Shown piece by piece: positions 9,265-18,097 of a DNA stretch of 64,000 nucleotides. Each line of letters starts with the position of its first letter. Positions within the stretch are counted from its first letter, which is position 1. The DNA lies in assembly GCA_965248775.1 (NCBI GenBank), contig OZ252150.1, positions 2,852,001 through 2,916,000 of the forward strand, read 5' to 3'. The DNA comes from JBHHUI01 sp965248775. Its GTDB lineage: Bacteria; Chloroflexota; Anaerolineae; Anaerolineales; JBHHUI01. The notes beneath the pieces were generated by a model, which saw nothing but the letters and a program-made list of their open reading frames with translations, was not told the DNA's origin and searched no databases. The position numbers and the translations under genes are program-made.

Positions 9265-10959
9265 ATGAAGAGGATAATTTTTGTTGTTGGAATGCTCGCA
9301 TTTGCGGCGCTTGCCTGTAATCTGCCCGGTCAATCCACGGGAGACCCGGCTGCTTCGGAAGACTTAGAATCCAGCGCAACGCAAGCTGAAAATTCAAACG
9401 AGGATGATGGGCTCGCCCTCACACAGGCAGCCTTGGAAGCCACGAATGCGGCCATCTTTAGCAGCATGACCGCTGAAGCGCAGGCCAACGAAGGTGACGC
9501 CACGTCCGAACCAGCGATCCTCAGCGAGATTCTGAACGACGGGGAAGTGCGCGCCAGCATTGAGTCCGATTGGGAGAGGGTAGCCAATGTGCAACTCGTC
9601 GGCGATGGTGGCGGCGTGCGGACACTGACTGGTGCGCAAGCACGGCTGGATCTAGCTAATGGCAGTATTTTGTGGATGGGGCAGGACACGATACTCGCGT
9701 TGAGGTACATCGTCGATTTCGGCTGGATAGTAAGGCTGGGACAGGGCCGTGTGGTGCTCCAAGTTAATGCGGACGATCTGGGCGAGACGGTGATCGAAAC
9801 GCCGAACGGCATCTCCTGGGTTACCGGTTCGGTGCAGTTGGCTACTTCCATAAACGACGTCTTTAATAGAGGGACAGATGAACTAACCGGTTCGATAACG
9901 ATGACTGTAAATGACGATGATTTTCAGAGAGCTGCGATTTCGGAAACGAAGACTATCGGCTGTCTTACAGGCGAATGCGGTGTGGCCAAGCGTCCGAAGC
10001 CGATAGAATCCAATGAAAATCTATTGATGGGCGACTATCAATATCTTAATCGTGATGGTTTAACTAGCGAAGGTTTCACTGTGGTTCATCTTGTGGCTGG
10101 CGAGCAGACCCGTATCCAAGGATATCAGGAGCCAGAGTCTCCGAAGCCGATTGATGACCAGACACTCCGGGATTTCGGTATATGCGGCGTTGGGTGTGAC
10201 AACCGAGAGCCTCTCGCCTCCACATGGGGCGCTCGTTACATTGGATCATTTGACGGGACTAAATTTGCCCTTTGGCGTGACGGCAATCCACCGGACAACA
10301 GCGATTCAGGCACCACGCCCACAGCAACCGCTACGCATACAGTTACACCTTCGGCAACGAGCGGGGGAGCAGCAGCACCCGCTGCCCCCGTGGTAGGCGG
10401 CTGCTTCGGCAGCCCGCTCGCTGGCCACCGCGGCGTGGTGGGCACCTACACGAGCAGCGCCACCAATGTGACGCCACCCGAGGCCGTGACATTGAATTGG
10501 GATCTTGCAACGAGCGGTGGTGATTTCATCTTCTCGCTGGAGCTGTGGGAATTCGCTGTTGGTGCGTCGCAGCCGGTCAAGCACAGCATTGTGCAGGGCG
10601 TGAAGCAACACACTGGATCACAGTTGTTCATTCCGACCGCCGACACAACCTACCGGCTGGATGCGTATTTCAACGACGCGCAGGAAAATGCCACCTCGAA
10701 ACAATGTCCCATCACGGTCACAGTTGGAGGAAGTGATAGTAGCGGCACACCGACTCCATCACCAACTGGCCCAACACCAACGGGCAGCGGCGTTGCCTGC
10801 AATCCGGGCGAGTTTACAGGTTGTGGAGGCAACCCACCCTTCGTAACCTGCGGGAAGGAAGAGGTGGGATCCTGCCAGACGGATGGCACCTGGATTTGTC
10901 AAATAGGCAACGCGAATTGTGTAGCTAGTTTCCGGTGCGAAAGAAGGCCCAATCTGTGA
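9265..10959 (+). CDS. FecR-like lipoprotein
   Basis: 564 aa as read. Signal peptide with lipobox FAALAC gives a lipidated Cys18. Residues about 110-200 resemble a FecR domain (GSILWMGQDTILALR...GQGRVVLQVNA...ETPNGISWVTGS). Then a Thr/Pro/Ser linker, a region with CGVGCDN, and a Cys-rich tail with TP repeats. GAGGAG seven bases before the ATG supports the start. The last residues FRCERRPNL are encoded by the left end of the insertion sequence at 10929: with the element and one CTAG removed, the frame ends ...NCVAS-stop, so the insertion landed on the native stop codon and only exchanged the extreme C-terminus. Confidence 0.8.
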   Translation: MKRIIFVVGMLAFAALACNLPGQSTGDPAASEDLESSATQAENSNEDDGLALTQAALEATNAAIFSSMTAEAQANEGDATSEPAILSEILNDGEVRASIESDWERVANVQLVGDGGGVRTLTGAQARLDLANGSILWMGQDTILALRYIVDFGWIVRLGQGRVVLQVNADDLGETVIETPNGISWVTGSVQLATSINDVFNRGTDELTGSITMTVNDDDFQRAAISETKTIGCLTGECGVAKRPKPIESNENLLMGDYQYLNRDGLTSEGFTVVHLVAGEQTRIQGYQEPESPKPIDDQTLRDFGICGVGCDNREPLASTWGARYIGSFDGTKFALWRDGNPPDNSDSGTTPTATATHTVTPSATSGGAAAPAAPVVGGCFGSPLAGHRGVVGTYTSSATNVTPPEAVTLNWDLATSGGDFIFSLELWEFAVGASQPVKHSIVQGVKQHTGSQLFIPTADTTYRLDAYFNDAQENATSKQCPITVTVGGSDSSGTPTPSPTGPTPTGSGVACNPGEFTGCGGNPPFVTCGKEEVGSCQTDGTWICQIGNANCVASFRCERRPNL

Positions 10960-12553
10960 GAGCATTAAGTTGCACACAAAAGCGAACTCACAGAAAGGGC
11001 CAAAGCAATGTTACGCGACCGATACGAAAACGACAAGTTCTTCATGGAAATTGTAGAACTGACAAGCAAAATGGATCCAGTGATGAGCCAGATCGATAAA
11101 ATACTGGAAGACGACGAACTATATCAGCAAGTACGAAACGACTTTTCGAAACGCTATCCAGGAACACTACAAACTGGACGGAGTTCAAGTCCAGTAGAAG
11201 TGGTGTTGCGGATGTTGGTAGTAAAGCATCTGTATGGCTGGAGTTACGCACGGACAGAACAACACGTTAGAGATAGTTTGGTACTGAGGTTATTCTGCCG
11301 AGTGTATTTTGAAGATGTACCAGATGAGAAGACATTGCTGCGCTGGGCGCATCAAATTCAAACCGACACATTGAAAGCCCTGAATGAGCGTGTGACAAAG
11401 CTGGCACAAGAATTGAAAATCACACGTGGACGCAAGTTGAGAACAGACGGGACGGTGGTCGAAAGCAATGTGCGCTATCCAACCGATAGCGGATTGCTGG
11501 TTGATGGGGTGCGGGTATTAGGCCGTACACTAACAAGAGCCAAACAAGTATTGGCAACAGCAGGTGGACTTGCCGGGACAGTATTTCGCAATCGGTCGCG
11601 GAGCGCCAGAAAGCAGGCCCTGATGATTGCCAACCAGGCCCGTAAAAGAAGTGTCTCTGCAAAGGAAAAGCTCAAACAGAGCTATCGTCAATTGGTCAAA
11701 ACAACCGAAAAAACGGTTCAACAGGCCAAAACGGTACTTGAAGATTTGAAAGCGAGTACCCGAGAGCCAGCTCATCGGCTCAGTCAACGGCTGGCCGAAA
11801 CTATCGAGACATTTCTGCCGCGGGTGGAACAAGTCTTGAAACAAACCAAACGGCGCGTATTTCAGAATGAATCTGTGCCGGCTTCAGAAAAGCTGGTCAG
11901 TCTGTTCGAAGTTGACACTGCCATTATCCGACGCAACAAAGCTGGCAAGCCCACCGAGTTTGGTCGCAAAGTCTGGCTAGATGAAGTCGACGGCGGCATC
12001 ATTTCCGACTGGCGGTTGCTCGATGGCAATCCTTCCGATGATACCCAACGAAGTCGCGTGTGCGACTCCACGCGGTGGCACCCAGCTATTGACAATCATT
12101 GTCGAACCTTTGGCAAGCCGCCAGTCCAGGCCAGTGCTGACCGCGGTGTTTATTCCTCGGCCAACGAAAACTATGCAAGACAAAAGGGCGTTCGGCACGT
12201 CGTCTTACCCAAAGCGGGTTATAAGTCCCAAGAACGCCATGCTCATGAAAAACAGGCCTGGTTCAAACGCGGCCGTCGTTTTCATGCTGGCGTTGAGGGC
12301 CGAACCCCGTCCAGGACCGGGACGGGACTGGGTCAGTGTTCTCAAACGCAAACATGCCTTCGGCATTTGTCGTTATCGTGGCAATCAGGGCTTCCATCGT
12401 TGGATTGGCTTGACCATTCTGGCTGCTAACCTGAATACGATCGGCTTGAGACTACATGCTCGTGCTACCTGAACATTTCAATTCCGATCGCTCAAACCAA
12501 ACCCTGGTTCAGGTCGTCTGTTTTCAGCCCGGCGATGCGTTTCGCACCGGAAA
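10929..12553 (+). mobile_element. ISNCY-type insertion sequence, copy A (inactive)
   Basis: 1625 bp with 14-bp terminal inverted repeats TTTCCGGTGCGAAA (10929-10942 and complement at 12540-12553), flanked on both sides by CTAG (10925-10928, 12554-12557). It is related to the element at 44247-45804, which has the same ends and the same CTAG flanks. It carries two short palindrome-containing insertions that are absent from the other copy, the second of which breaks the transposase. Confidence 0.88.
11008..12472 (+). pseudogene. ISNCY-type transposase, frameshifted (copy A)
   Basis: About 485 codons with an RTDGTVVESNVRYPTDSG block (first Asp), ASADRGVYS (second Asp) and HAGVEGR (Glu). Compared with the intact copy at 44325, a 27-bp in-frame insertion lies at 12049-12075 and a 28-bp insertion at 12303-12330; after the latter the family C-terminus (SVLKRKHAFGICRYRGNQGF to HARAT) continues in another frame to 12472. 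Both inserts contain a perfect inverted repeat. The ATG at 11008 corresponds to the start of the intact copy. Confidence 0.88.
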
Positions 12554-13518
12554 CTAGCTAGAAGGTTGAGCCATCCAATGCCCCTTATAGCGCATCTCGG
12601 CGAACCAGGCGCCGATGTCGTGCCAGCCGCGCCGGTAGGGGCCGGCTCCACAATACGCCAGATGCGGCCGGCGACCTGGAGCAGCTCGGCCGCCAGTGAT
12701 TCCGGCTGCGTGTAGCCATCTTCCGGCCAGATTTGCGAAACGTAAAGTTTTAGGCGTTCCCCATCAGGTGAAAGCTCAGAAAGAAAGAAGCGGAAGCGAC
12801 CGGTGCGCTCTTTTCCATCCATTTCAAAGCCAGCGGCCAGCCAATCGCTCCATTCGCGTTCTCGGAGGGTTGTCAGGGTTTCACCATCAGCGACCAGAAC
12901 TTCGAGGGTGTCAATCGCAGTGGATGCGGTGGACTGCAATCGAAGGTCGTACGTCGGCCCCTTAGGCGCGGCTCCTTGGCTGGGTAGCAAAGTCAGCGTC
13001 CCACGGCGCTCTTCGCCTGTTGTTGCCAGGTCTATCACTTCCGCGCCCTCAATTTCGGCTGCGACAACAGCGCTGGCAAAACAACTGGAGGTTCGAATCT
13101 CAAAGATCGAACCAGAATAGGGCGTGCCCTCGCCGCCAATGAACAACCCGTTTTGGAGATTGATCGGGTATCCAACCGGATAGTTCATCACAAGCGCACG
13201 CTTGCCTGCTCGCTCGGCGGTATACCAGATTTGCTCGGCCTGCACAAGGTTTGAATCAAAAGCATCATGGAATTGATCGAGCGGATCGCCGTGGAAGTGG
13301 AGCCAGAAGTCGGTGATACCGTGCGTGCCGGGGTGCGCGCCGGTGGCGATGGTCGTCCAGTTGACGATCGTGGTCGGCGGCACAGAAGAAAGATAGCGCG
13401 CAAAGACACCTCGCTCCATCAGCCGCGCGACGTTCGGCATAACCCCTTCGTCGACGTAGCGCTTGATGAGATCAGGATTGGCGCCGTCAAAGCCGAGGAG
13501 GAATACGCGTTCTGTCAT
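12478..13518 (-). pseudogene. Type I phosphodiesterase/alkaline-phosphatase-superfamily protein, truncated
   Basis: The N-terminal half of a PF01663-like enzyme: LLGFDGANPDLIKRY (metal-binding Asp) and PPTTIVNWTTIATGAHPGTHGI (nucleophile Thr region). The second metal-binding motif (D-H-G) expected nearer the C-terminus is missing. After about residue 290 (GRIWR) the annotated frame turns low-complexity and runs into the insertion sequence, while another frame gives a protein-like tail (YCGAGPYRRGWHDIGAWF...) ending at the TAG inside the CTAG target. So an internal deletion/frameshift has removed the rest. The ATG at 13518 has an AAAGGAAA ribosome binding site; the upstream ATG at 13536 does not. 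It is last in the acetone-carboxylase-like gene group. Confidence 0.65.
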
Positions 13519-13649
13519 TGGTTTCCTTTCTGCCACCCAGTCGCGGCTACCCGGTGCAGTCTTGCACTGGACTGTGCTGGATGCGGTGAATTAGACGAAT
13601 TGGTACGAATTTGTTTAGATTAAATTCGTGATAATTCGTGGCGAGAATG

Positions 13650-14135
13650 CTATAGCGGTTGTCCTAACCACTCGGAGTAAAACGTTTCAAGATCAGGCAA
13701 GAAGTCAAATACGATCGGGTAGCCCGGCGGGACCGCGTCGACTTCGAGCATAGTGCCGCAGCCGGGGCAAATGAACTCGCGGATTTCCATCCAGTCTGGA
13801 TTGGGCGCCATGCGCGGCGGATAAATTTCGTGCAACGACTCAGTCGTATCGCGGACATGGATAAGTGCTTCAAGTTTCCAATTGTTTTGATAGTCGCCGA
13901 ACTCGTGGCCGCAGATCGCCTTGACGATGCGCGCGGGGCCTTGTTGCACTATGGATAGATGCTCGCCTATCGGGAGCAGAATGCGTTCGTCCCACGCGAC
14001 TCGCTCCTGCAAAATCTCGATGTACTTGAAAAATCGGTCGGCATCCTTGAAGGCGCTCATGATCGATTTGGTCGTCTCCCACGGGAGCTGACCGTCTATT
14101 AGTTGGCGGATCGTATCAATTGGGTAACTGGTCAT
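13650..14135 (-). CDS. acxC: Acetone carboxylase-type gamma subunit
   Basis: 161 aa, the usual size of acetone/acetophenone carboxylase gamma subunits. Metal-ligand candidates are Cys75/His77 (ICGHEFGDY) and the Cys123-x2-Cys126 pair (CPGCGTMLEVDAVPPGYPIV), followed by the typical DFLPDLETFYSEWLG end. The start overlaps the end of the alpha-subunit gene by 20 bases, indicating coupled translation. In the known enzyme (Xanthobacter, Rhodobacter) alpha, beta and gamma together carboxylate acetone to acetoacetate with ATP. Here the exact ketone is not determinable. Confidence 0.88.
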   Translation of the reverse strand: MTSYPIDTIRQLIDGQLPWETTKSIMSAFKDADRFFKYIEILQERVAWDERILLPIGEHLSIVQQGPARIVKAICGHEFGDYQNNWKLEALIHVRDTTESLHEIYPPRMAPNPDWMEIREFICPGCGTMLEVDAVPPGYPIVFDFLPDLETFYSEWLGQPL

Positions 14136-16338
14136 TTTCCTCTACCATGAATTCATTTGAGAGATTCCAAAATTCCCGAAACTCCTGCGCGAACTTCTCC
14201 GAGCGTTCCATGCAGTCGCGATACATCTCGTGGACTTCGTGCACGAACTCGCCCGCCTCAACCCGCTCGCGCGCCTGCGACAGCCAATCCCGTACTGGCA
14301 CGGCTTGCGCTAACCGGCGCGCGCGAGTCTCAGCCCGCAGGCGCCCGGTCTCCGCCAGATCGTGAGAATACACGCGAGTTGTATCATCGAAATTGACAGC
14401 GACTCGATGGATATTCTTCGCGGCCCAGGTTGAAATCCTTCCTGCCTCCAGATCATTCAACACGAACTGCGCATCACGTTCGATAGGGTCGCCAAATCCG
14501 CCACCGCCGTTGTACGAATGGACAAAGAAATCGCCGGTCTGGAGCGGACGCTGCACAAACGGCCCTTCGACCACTTCGACGTTTTCACCGAACGCGCGCT
14601 CGATATCCGTCACGTCAGGATCGTTTCCGAGGCCGTGCGGGAGCGGCTGTCCATTGCGGATGCGCTCGGCGGTATCAGCCTCGCGAACGACATAGTGCGG
14701 ATTCGCCGTTGGCGCCGGATAGCCGCCGCACATGCCGCCGTTATCAAACACGTTGGACGAGTGTTCCGATGTGAAGATACTCAAGTCATCGGTGTTGTGG
14801 ATCAGAAACGTCGAAGTAAACGAGACACCGCCGCGATATTTCCCCGCACCGCCCGAATCAACCATGTTGGTACGTCCGATCCACAACACGGGCAGCGCCT
14901 GCTCCCAGATTTCGACGTTGCCCATATCTGATTCAGGATTCCAGCCACTGTAGCCGGTGTCGATTCCATCTTTGATACCGATCGCGCCACTTCCAGCGGC
15001 CGCACATTCGAAAAGTGCTGAACCAAATCGTTTTCCGTACTGATCTATGCCGCCGACTTCAAACATCGGCGTGTTCACCTGCCCGATGAACACTTCCTCG
15101 AGAAAGCCGCGTGCGAAGAAACCACGACTCAGCAATCGCTGCCAGACTCCGTAAGCGGGCAACAGCCCAACCCACGAGGTGGCAGTGGCATAGAAATGGC
15201 TGTCCGGATTGCACCATGTGCCCTCGGGCAAATGCGTGCGTGTGCCGAGCCACGCGCCGTCATTCACTTTGCCATCGTAGTTCATGGATTGCGTCAGTGC
15301 GACGAACATGCCGCCGTCCATCGCCGCCGGTGTTGCGTTCATCGAATGGTCGCCGGGCGAGCCGGTGCCCTCGAAATCGATTGACATCATGCCATCGAGC
15401 TCTACGTTCATTTCACATGGAATATGAACAAGAAGATTCTTCGCACCTTTGGGTAGGATGCCCGGCTTTCCCTCAACCACATATCCAAAAAAGGCCGCGC
15501 CACGATAACGCCCGGGCACGGTCATGATGCGCATGCGTTCCAATTGCGCAAGCCGTCCTTCTTCGATGGCTTCGCGCGTGGCCTGCTTGTAATAGTCGAG
15601 CCCGACTCGATCGATGATCTCTTTGACGCGTTCGCGCACTTCGATGCATGCGCTGACCTTGGCCTTTTCGTCGAGAATCCAGTAGTGCGGCATGCGCAGG
15701 TTGCGCTCGCAGCGGATGATGTAATCGCGGCGAATTTCGTCATTGCGACCGATCTTCTCGGCGCAAACTAAAAAACCTTCTGAAAAGCGGTCTTGCGCCA
15801 GAACAACGTCGCCGCCCGGTGTGATGCCACGGACTTCTAGTTCGTGACAGACTGTGCCCGCCCAGCCGACCAACTCATCTTCATAGAAGATCGGGACAAC
15901 GTCCATCTCGTCGGGCACTTGCACTGTGCCGATGTAGGCATCGTTGTTGGCGAAAATGTCGCCGGGCTCGATGCCGGGGTTGTCTTCGTATTCGTTTTCG
16001 ATCATCCATTTGATAAAGCGGCTCGTGGTGTGCACGTGCACCATGATCCCGTTTGAAAGCGAGATCGCGTCCCCCTCGGGCGTGTAGAGCGCAACGACCA
16101 TCTCGCCGACCTCCCGCACACCGGGCGAGGCGGCAATCTTTTTGGCGGTCTCTCGCGCCGAGACAACCGTCGTGCGCAGGCGCGAGTGCAGGCTCTCATA
16201 TTCGATCGGGCCGACGCGCTTCAGTTCGAGCTCGGTGATGCCTTGATAGCGACCGGTCTCGGAGAAAATTGTTTCCGAAGCTTGGAGTTGATCTTTAAGA
16301 TTTTTTGCCACGAATCCTTCGACCTCCGTTTGATGCAC
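14116..16338 (-). CDS. acxB: Acetone carboxylase-type alpha subunit (hydantoinase B family)
   Basis: 740 aa HyuB/oxoprolinase-B-family protein. The N-terminal EGDAISLSNGIMVHVHTTS and the GDIFANNDAYIGTVQVPD block correspond to the metal- and substrate-binding part; NGGGGFGDPIERD near residue 615 is the family's glycine-rich loop. Length and the adjacent gamma subunit separate it from plain hydantoinases and 5-oxoprolinases. The downstream gamma gene overlaps it. It appears intact, unlike its HyuA-type partner at 18098-20212. Confidence 0.85.
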   Translation of the reverse strand: MHQTEVEGFVAKNLKDQLQASETIFSETGRYQGITELELKRVGPIEYESLHSRLRTTVVSARETAKKIAASPGVREVGEMVVALYTPEGDAISLSNGIMVHVHTTSRFIKWMIENEYEDNPGIEPGDIFANNDAYIGTVQVPDEMDVVPIFYEDELVGWAGTVCHELEVRGITPGGDVVLAQDRFSEGFLVCAEKIGRNDEIRRDYIIRCERNLRMPHYWILDEKAKVSACIEVRERVKEIIDRVGLDYYKQATREAIEEGRLAQLERMRIMTVPGRYRGAAFFGYVVEGKPGILPKGAKNLLVHIPCEMNVELDGMMSIDFEGTGSPGDHSMNATPAAMDGGMFVALTQSMNYDGKVNDGAWLGTRTHLPEGTWCNPDSHFYATATSWVGLLPAYGVWQRLLSRGFFARGFLEEVFIGQVNTPMFEVGGIDQYGKRFGSALFECAAAGSGAIGIKDGIDTGYSGWNPESDMGNVEIWEQALPVLWIGRTNMVDSGGAGKYRGGVSFTSTFLIHNTDDLSIFTSEHSSNVFDNGGMCGGYPAPTANPHYVVREADTAERIRNGQPLPHGLGNDPDVTDIERAFGENVEVVEGPFVQRPLQTGDFFVHSYNGGGGFGDPIERDAQFVLNDLEAGRISTWAAKNIHRVAVNFDDTTRVYSHDLAETGRLRAETRARRLAQAVPVRDWLSQARERVEAGEFVHEVHEMYRDCMERSEKFAQEFREFWNLSNEFMVEENDQLPN

Positions 16339-16417
16339 TCACGATACGGCGCTCAGGACAGATTTCACGAATTTGCACGAACTATCTTTTAGCTTTTTAT
16401 TAGCTCTACCTTATTGC

Positions 16418-17266
16418 TCAGGCCTCTTCCCAAACCAAAGGAAAGGCTGGCACGTGCAGCGCATCTCCTTCCCGAAGCCCGTGCAGGGCGCACAGATACG
16501 ACAAGTCTGGATCCATCCCACCCGGTCTGATCTTCACCCGTATATCGTCGCCAATCCAATTAATTGCCACAACTTTCAGCTCTTGGTCTGGCAAGAGGTT
16601 GCCCGAACCGCCATGGATGATGTTGGCATGAAAAATCACCCCGTCGCCAGGCTCCATATCCCAGGCCGTCACACCATACTTGTCGCGATTGCCTTCTATT
16701 TCGGGTAGCTGTTCGTCGCCTTCGTCGCTATCGACGCCGTGCGAGTCCTGGTCACCGAAATGAGGGCGCTCATAAGACTGTGTCCAACGATGCGAACCGG
16801 GCACAAATTCCAGGGCGCTTTCTTTGCGCACAGACACCAACGGCATCCACAGGCTGCATGTTTGATCCCCTGAGACACACCAGTAGGGCATGTCCTGATG
16901 AAATGGGGTCCGGGTTTGAGTGCCGTGAGAGCGAAAGAAAACGGTATCGTTGAGCAGCCGAACCTGGGTCGACTGCATGAGTTGCCCAACAATGCTGGCG
17001 GCAGGGGAATCGAAAATAAATTTTTTCAACTCGGGGATACGAGACCAATTGAGGGTGTCATAGAAGAATTCGTGTCTCGCTTCATTCTGGGTGTAGAACC
17101 GTGACAAGACGCCCGGATTAGCAAGGTTGAAATCCATGCCGATACGCAACAGTTCGAGCCACTCCCCCCGGAACACGCCTTTGAGTAAAAGCACGCCTTC
17201 CCGCCGAAAGGTGTTGATCTCTTCAGTTGTCACTGTGTGAAATTCGCTTTTTATTTGATTCGGCAT
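16418..17266 (-). CDS. Phytanoyl-CoA dioxygenase family protein
   Basis: 282 aa Fe(II)/2-oxoglutarate-dependent oxygenase. The facial triad is visible: His123 and Asp125 in PFHQDMPYW, and the distal His in VIFHANIIHGGSGN about 85 residues later; a downstream Arg/Lys for 2-oxoglutarate follows. It lies between the SDR and the carboxylase alpha gene in the same orientation with short gaps (60 and 79 bp), so it is probably co-expressed and may hydroxylate the carboxylase substrate or its precursor. That role is inference. Confidence 0.88.
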   Translation of the reverse strand: MPNQIKSEFHTVTTEEINTFRREGVLLLKGVFRGEWLELLRIGMDFNLANPGVLSRFYTQNEARHEFFYDTLNWSRIPELKKFIFDSPAASIVGQLMQSTQVRLLNDTVFFRSHGTQTRTPFHQDMPYWCVSGDQTCSLWMPLVSVRKESALEFVPGSHRWTQSYERPHFGDQDSHGVDSDEGDEQLPEIEGNRDKYGVTAWDMEPGDGVIFHANIIHGGSGNLLPDQELKVVAINWIGDDIRVKIRPGGMDPDLSYLCALHGLREGDALHVPAFPLVWEEA

Positions 17267-17326
17267 ACTTCCTCCCGATTACAAAGTCAAAGGATTCGTG
17301 TCAGAGAATCGGAATAGCAGATCTTA

Positions 17327-18097
17327 CTATTGGGCCAAATATCCCCCCTCGATGATGAGTTCGGAGCCGGTAACAAATTTAGCCTCATCTGAGGCCAGAT
17401 AGAGGACCCCATAGGCAACATCATTTGGTTCACCCAAAAATCCAATCGGATGCCTATTAATTATTTTTTGGTTTTCTGTTTCAAAGGTTCCCAGTGATTG
17501 AAGATACTGCCGGTGCATTTCAGTCTCAACGTAGCCAGGATGGATCGAGTTGACCCGAATGCCGTATCCGGCTTCAGCACAATGGATGGCAGCGGCTTTG
17601 GTAAAATTTCGAACGCCTCCTTTGCTAGCGCAGTAGGCGGCCAGCTCAGCTTCACCGATGATGCCATCAATTGAAGAGATATTGATGATCGAACCGCGCT
17701 CGAAAGACTTCATGACGCGAATAGCGTGCTGCGTGCCCAGGAAGACCCCGTCCAGGTTGACGGCCATCGTACGGCGCCAATCGTCCAAGGTGGTGTTTTC
17801 AACGTTGGCGTTAATGGCAATGCCGGCATTGTTAACGAGTATGTCGAGGCGCCCAAAGTGGTCAACGGTGGTGTCAATTACTTCTCGCCAGCGATCCTCA
17901 TCCGTAACATCGAGAAGCAAAAAGATGGCTTCGCCGTCGTCAGAATTAATCTCGTCGGCAGTTTGTTGACCATGGCTGTCATCAATATCGGTAACGACAA
18001 CTTCGGCGCCCTCCTGCGTAAGCAGTAATGCGATAGCGCGACCAAGACCCATCGCTGCGCCTGTGACAAGTGCGACTTTATCTTGAACGCGACCCAT
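17327..18097 (-). CDS. Short-chain dehydrogenase/reductase
   Basis: 256 aa classical SDR. Cofactor motif TGAAMGLG (residues 12-19), an acidic residue at the end of beta-2 (VTDIDD) that predicts NAD preference, NNAG near 90, and the catalytic Tyr-x3-Lys in YCASKGG with the Ser in ISSIDG before it. It resembles cyclopentanol/secondary-alcohol dehydrogenases. Its ATG follows directly on the TAA of the carboxylase beta gene (TAAATG), so the two are one operon. Oxidation of a secondary alcohol to the ketone used by the carboxylase would fit; this is inference. Confidence 0.88.
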   Translation of the reverse strand: MGRVQDKVALVTGAAMGLGRAIALLLTQEGAEVVVTDIDDSHGQQTADEINSDDGEAIFLLLDVTDEDRWREVIDTTVDHFGRLDILVNNAGIAINANVENTTLDDWRRTMAVNLDGVFLGTQHAIRVMKSFERGSIINISSIDGIIGEAELAAYCASKGGVRNFTKAAAIHCAEAGYGIRVNSIHPGYVETEMHRQYLQSLGTFETENQKIINRHPIGFLGEPNDVAYGVLYLASDEAKFVTGSELIIEGGYLAQ

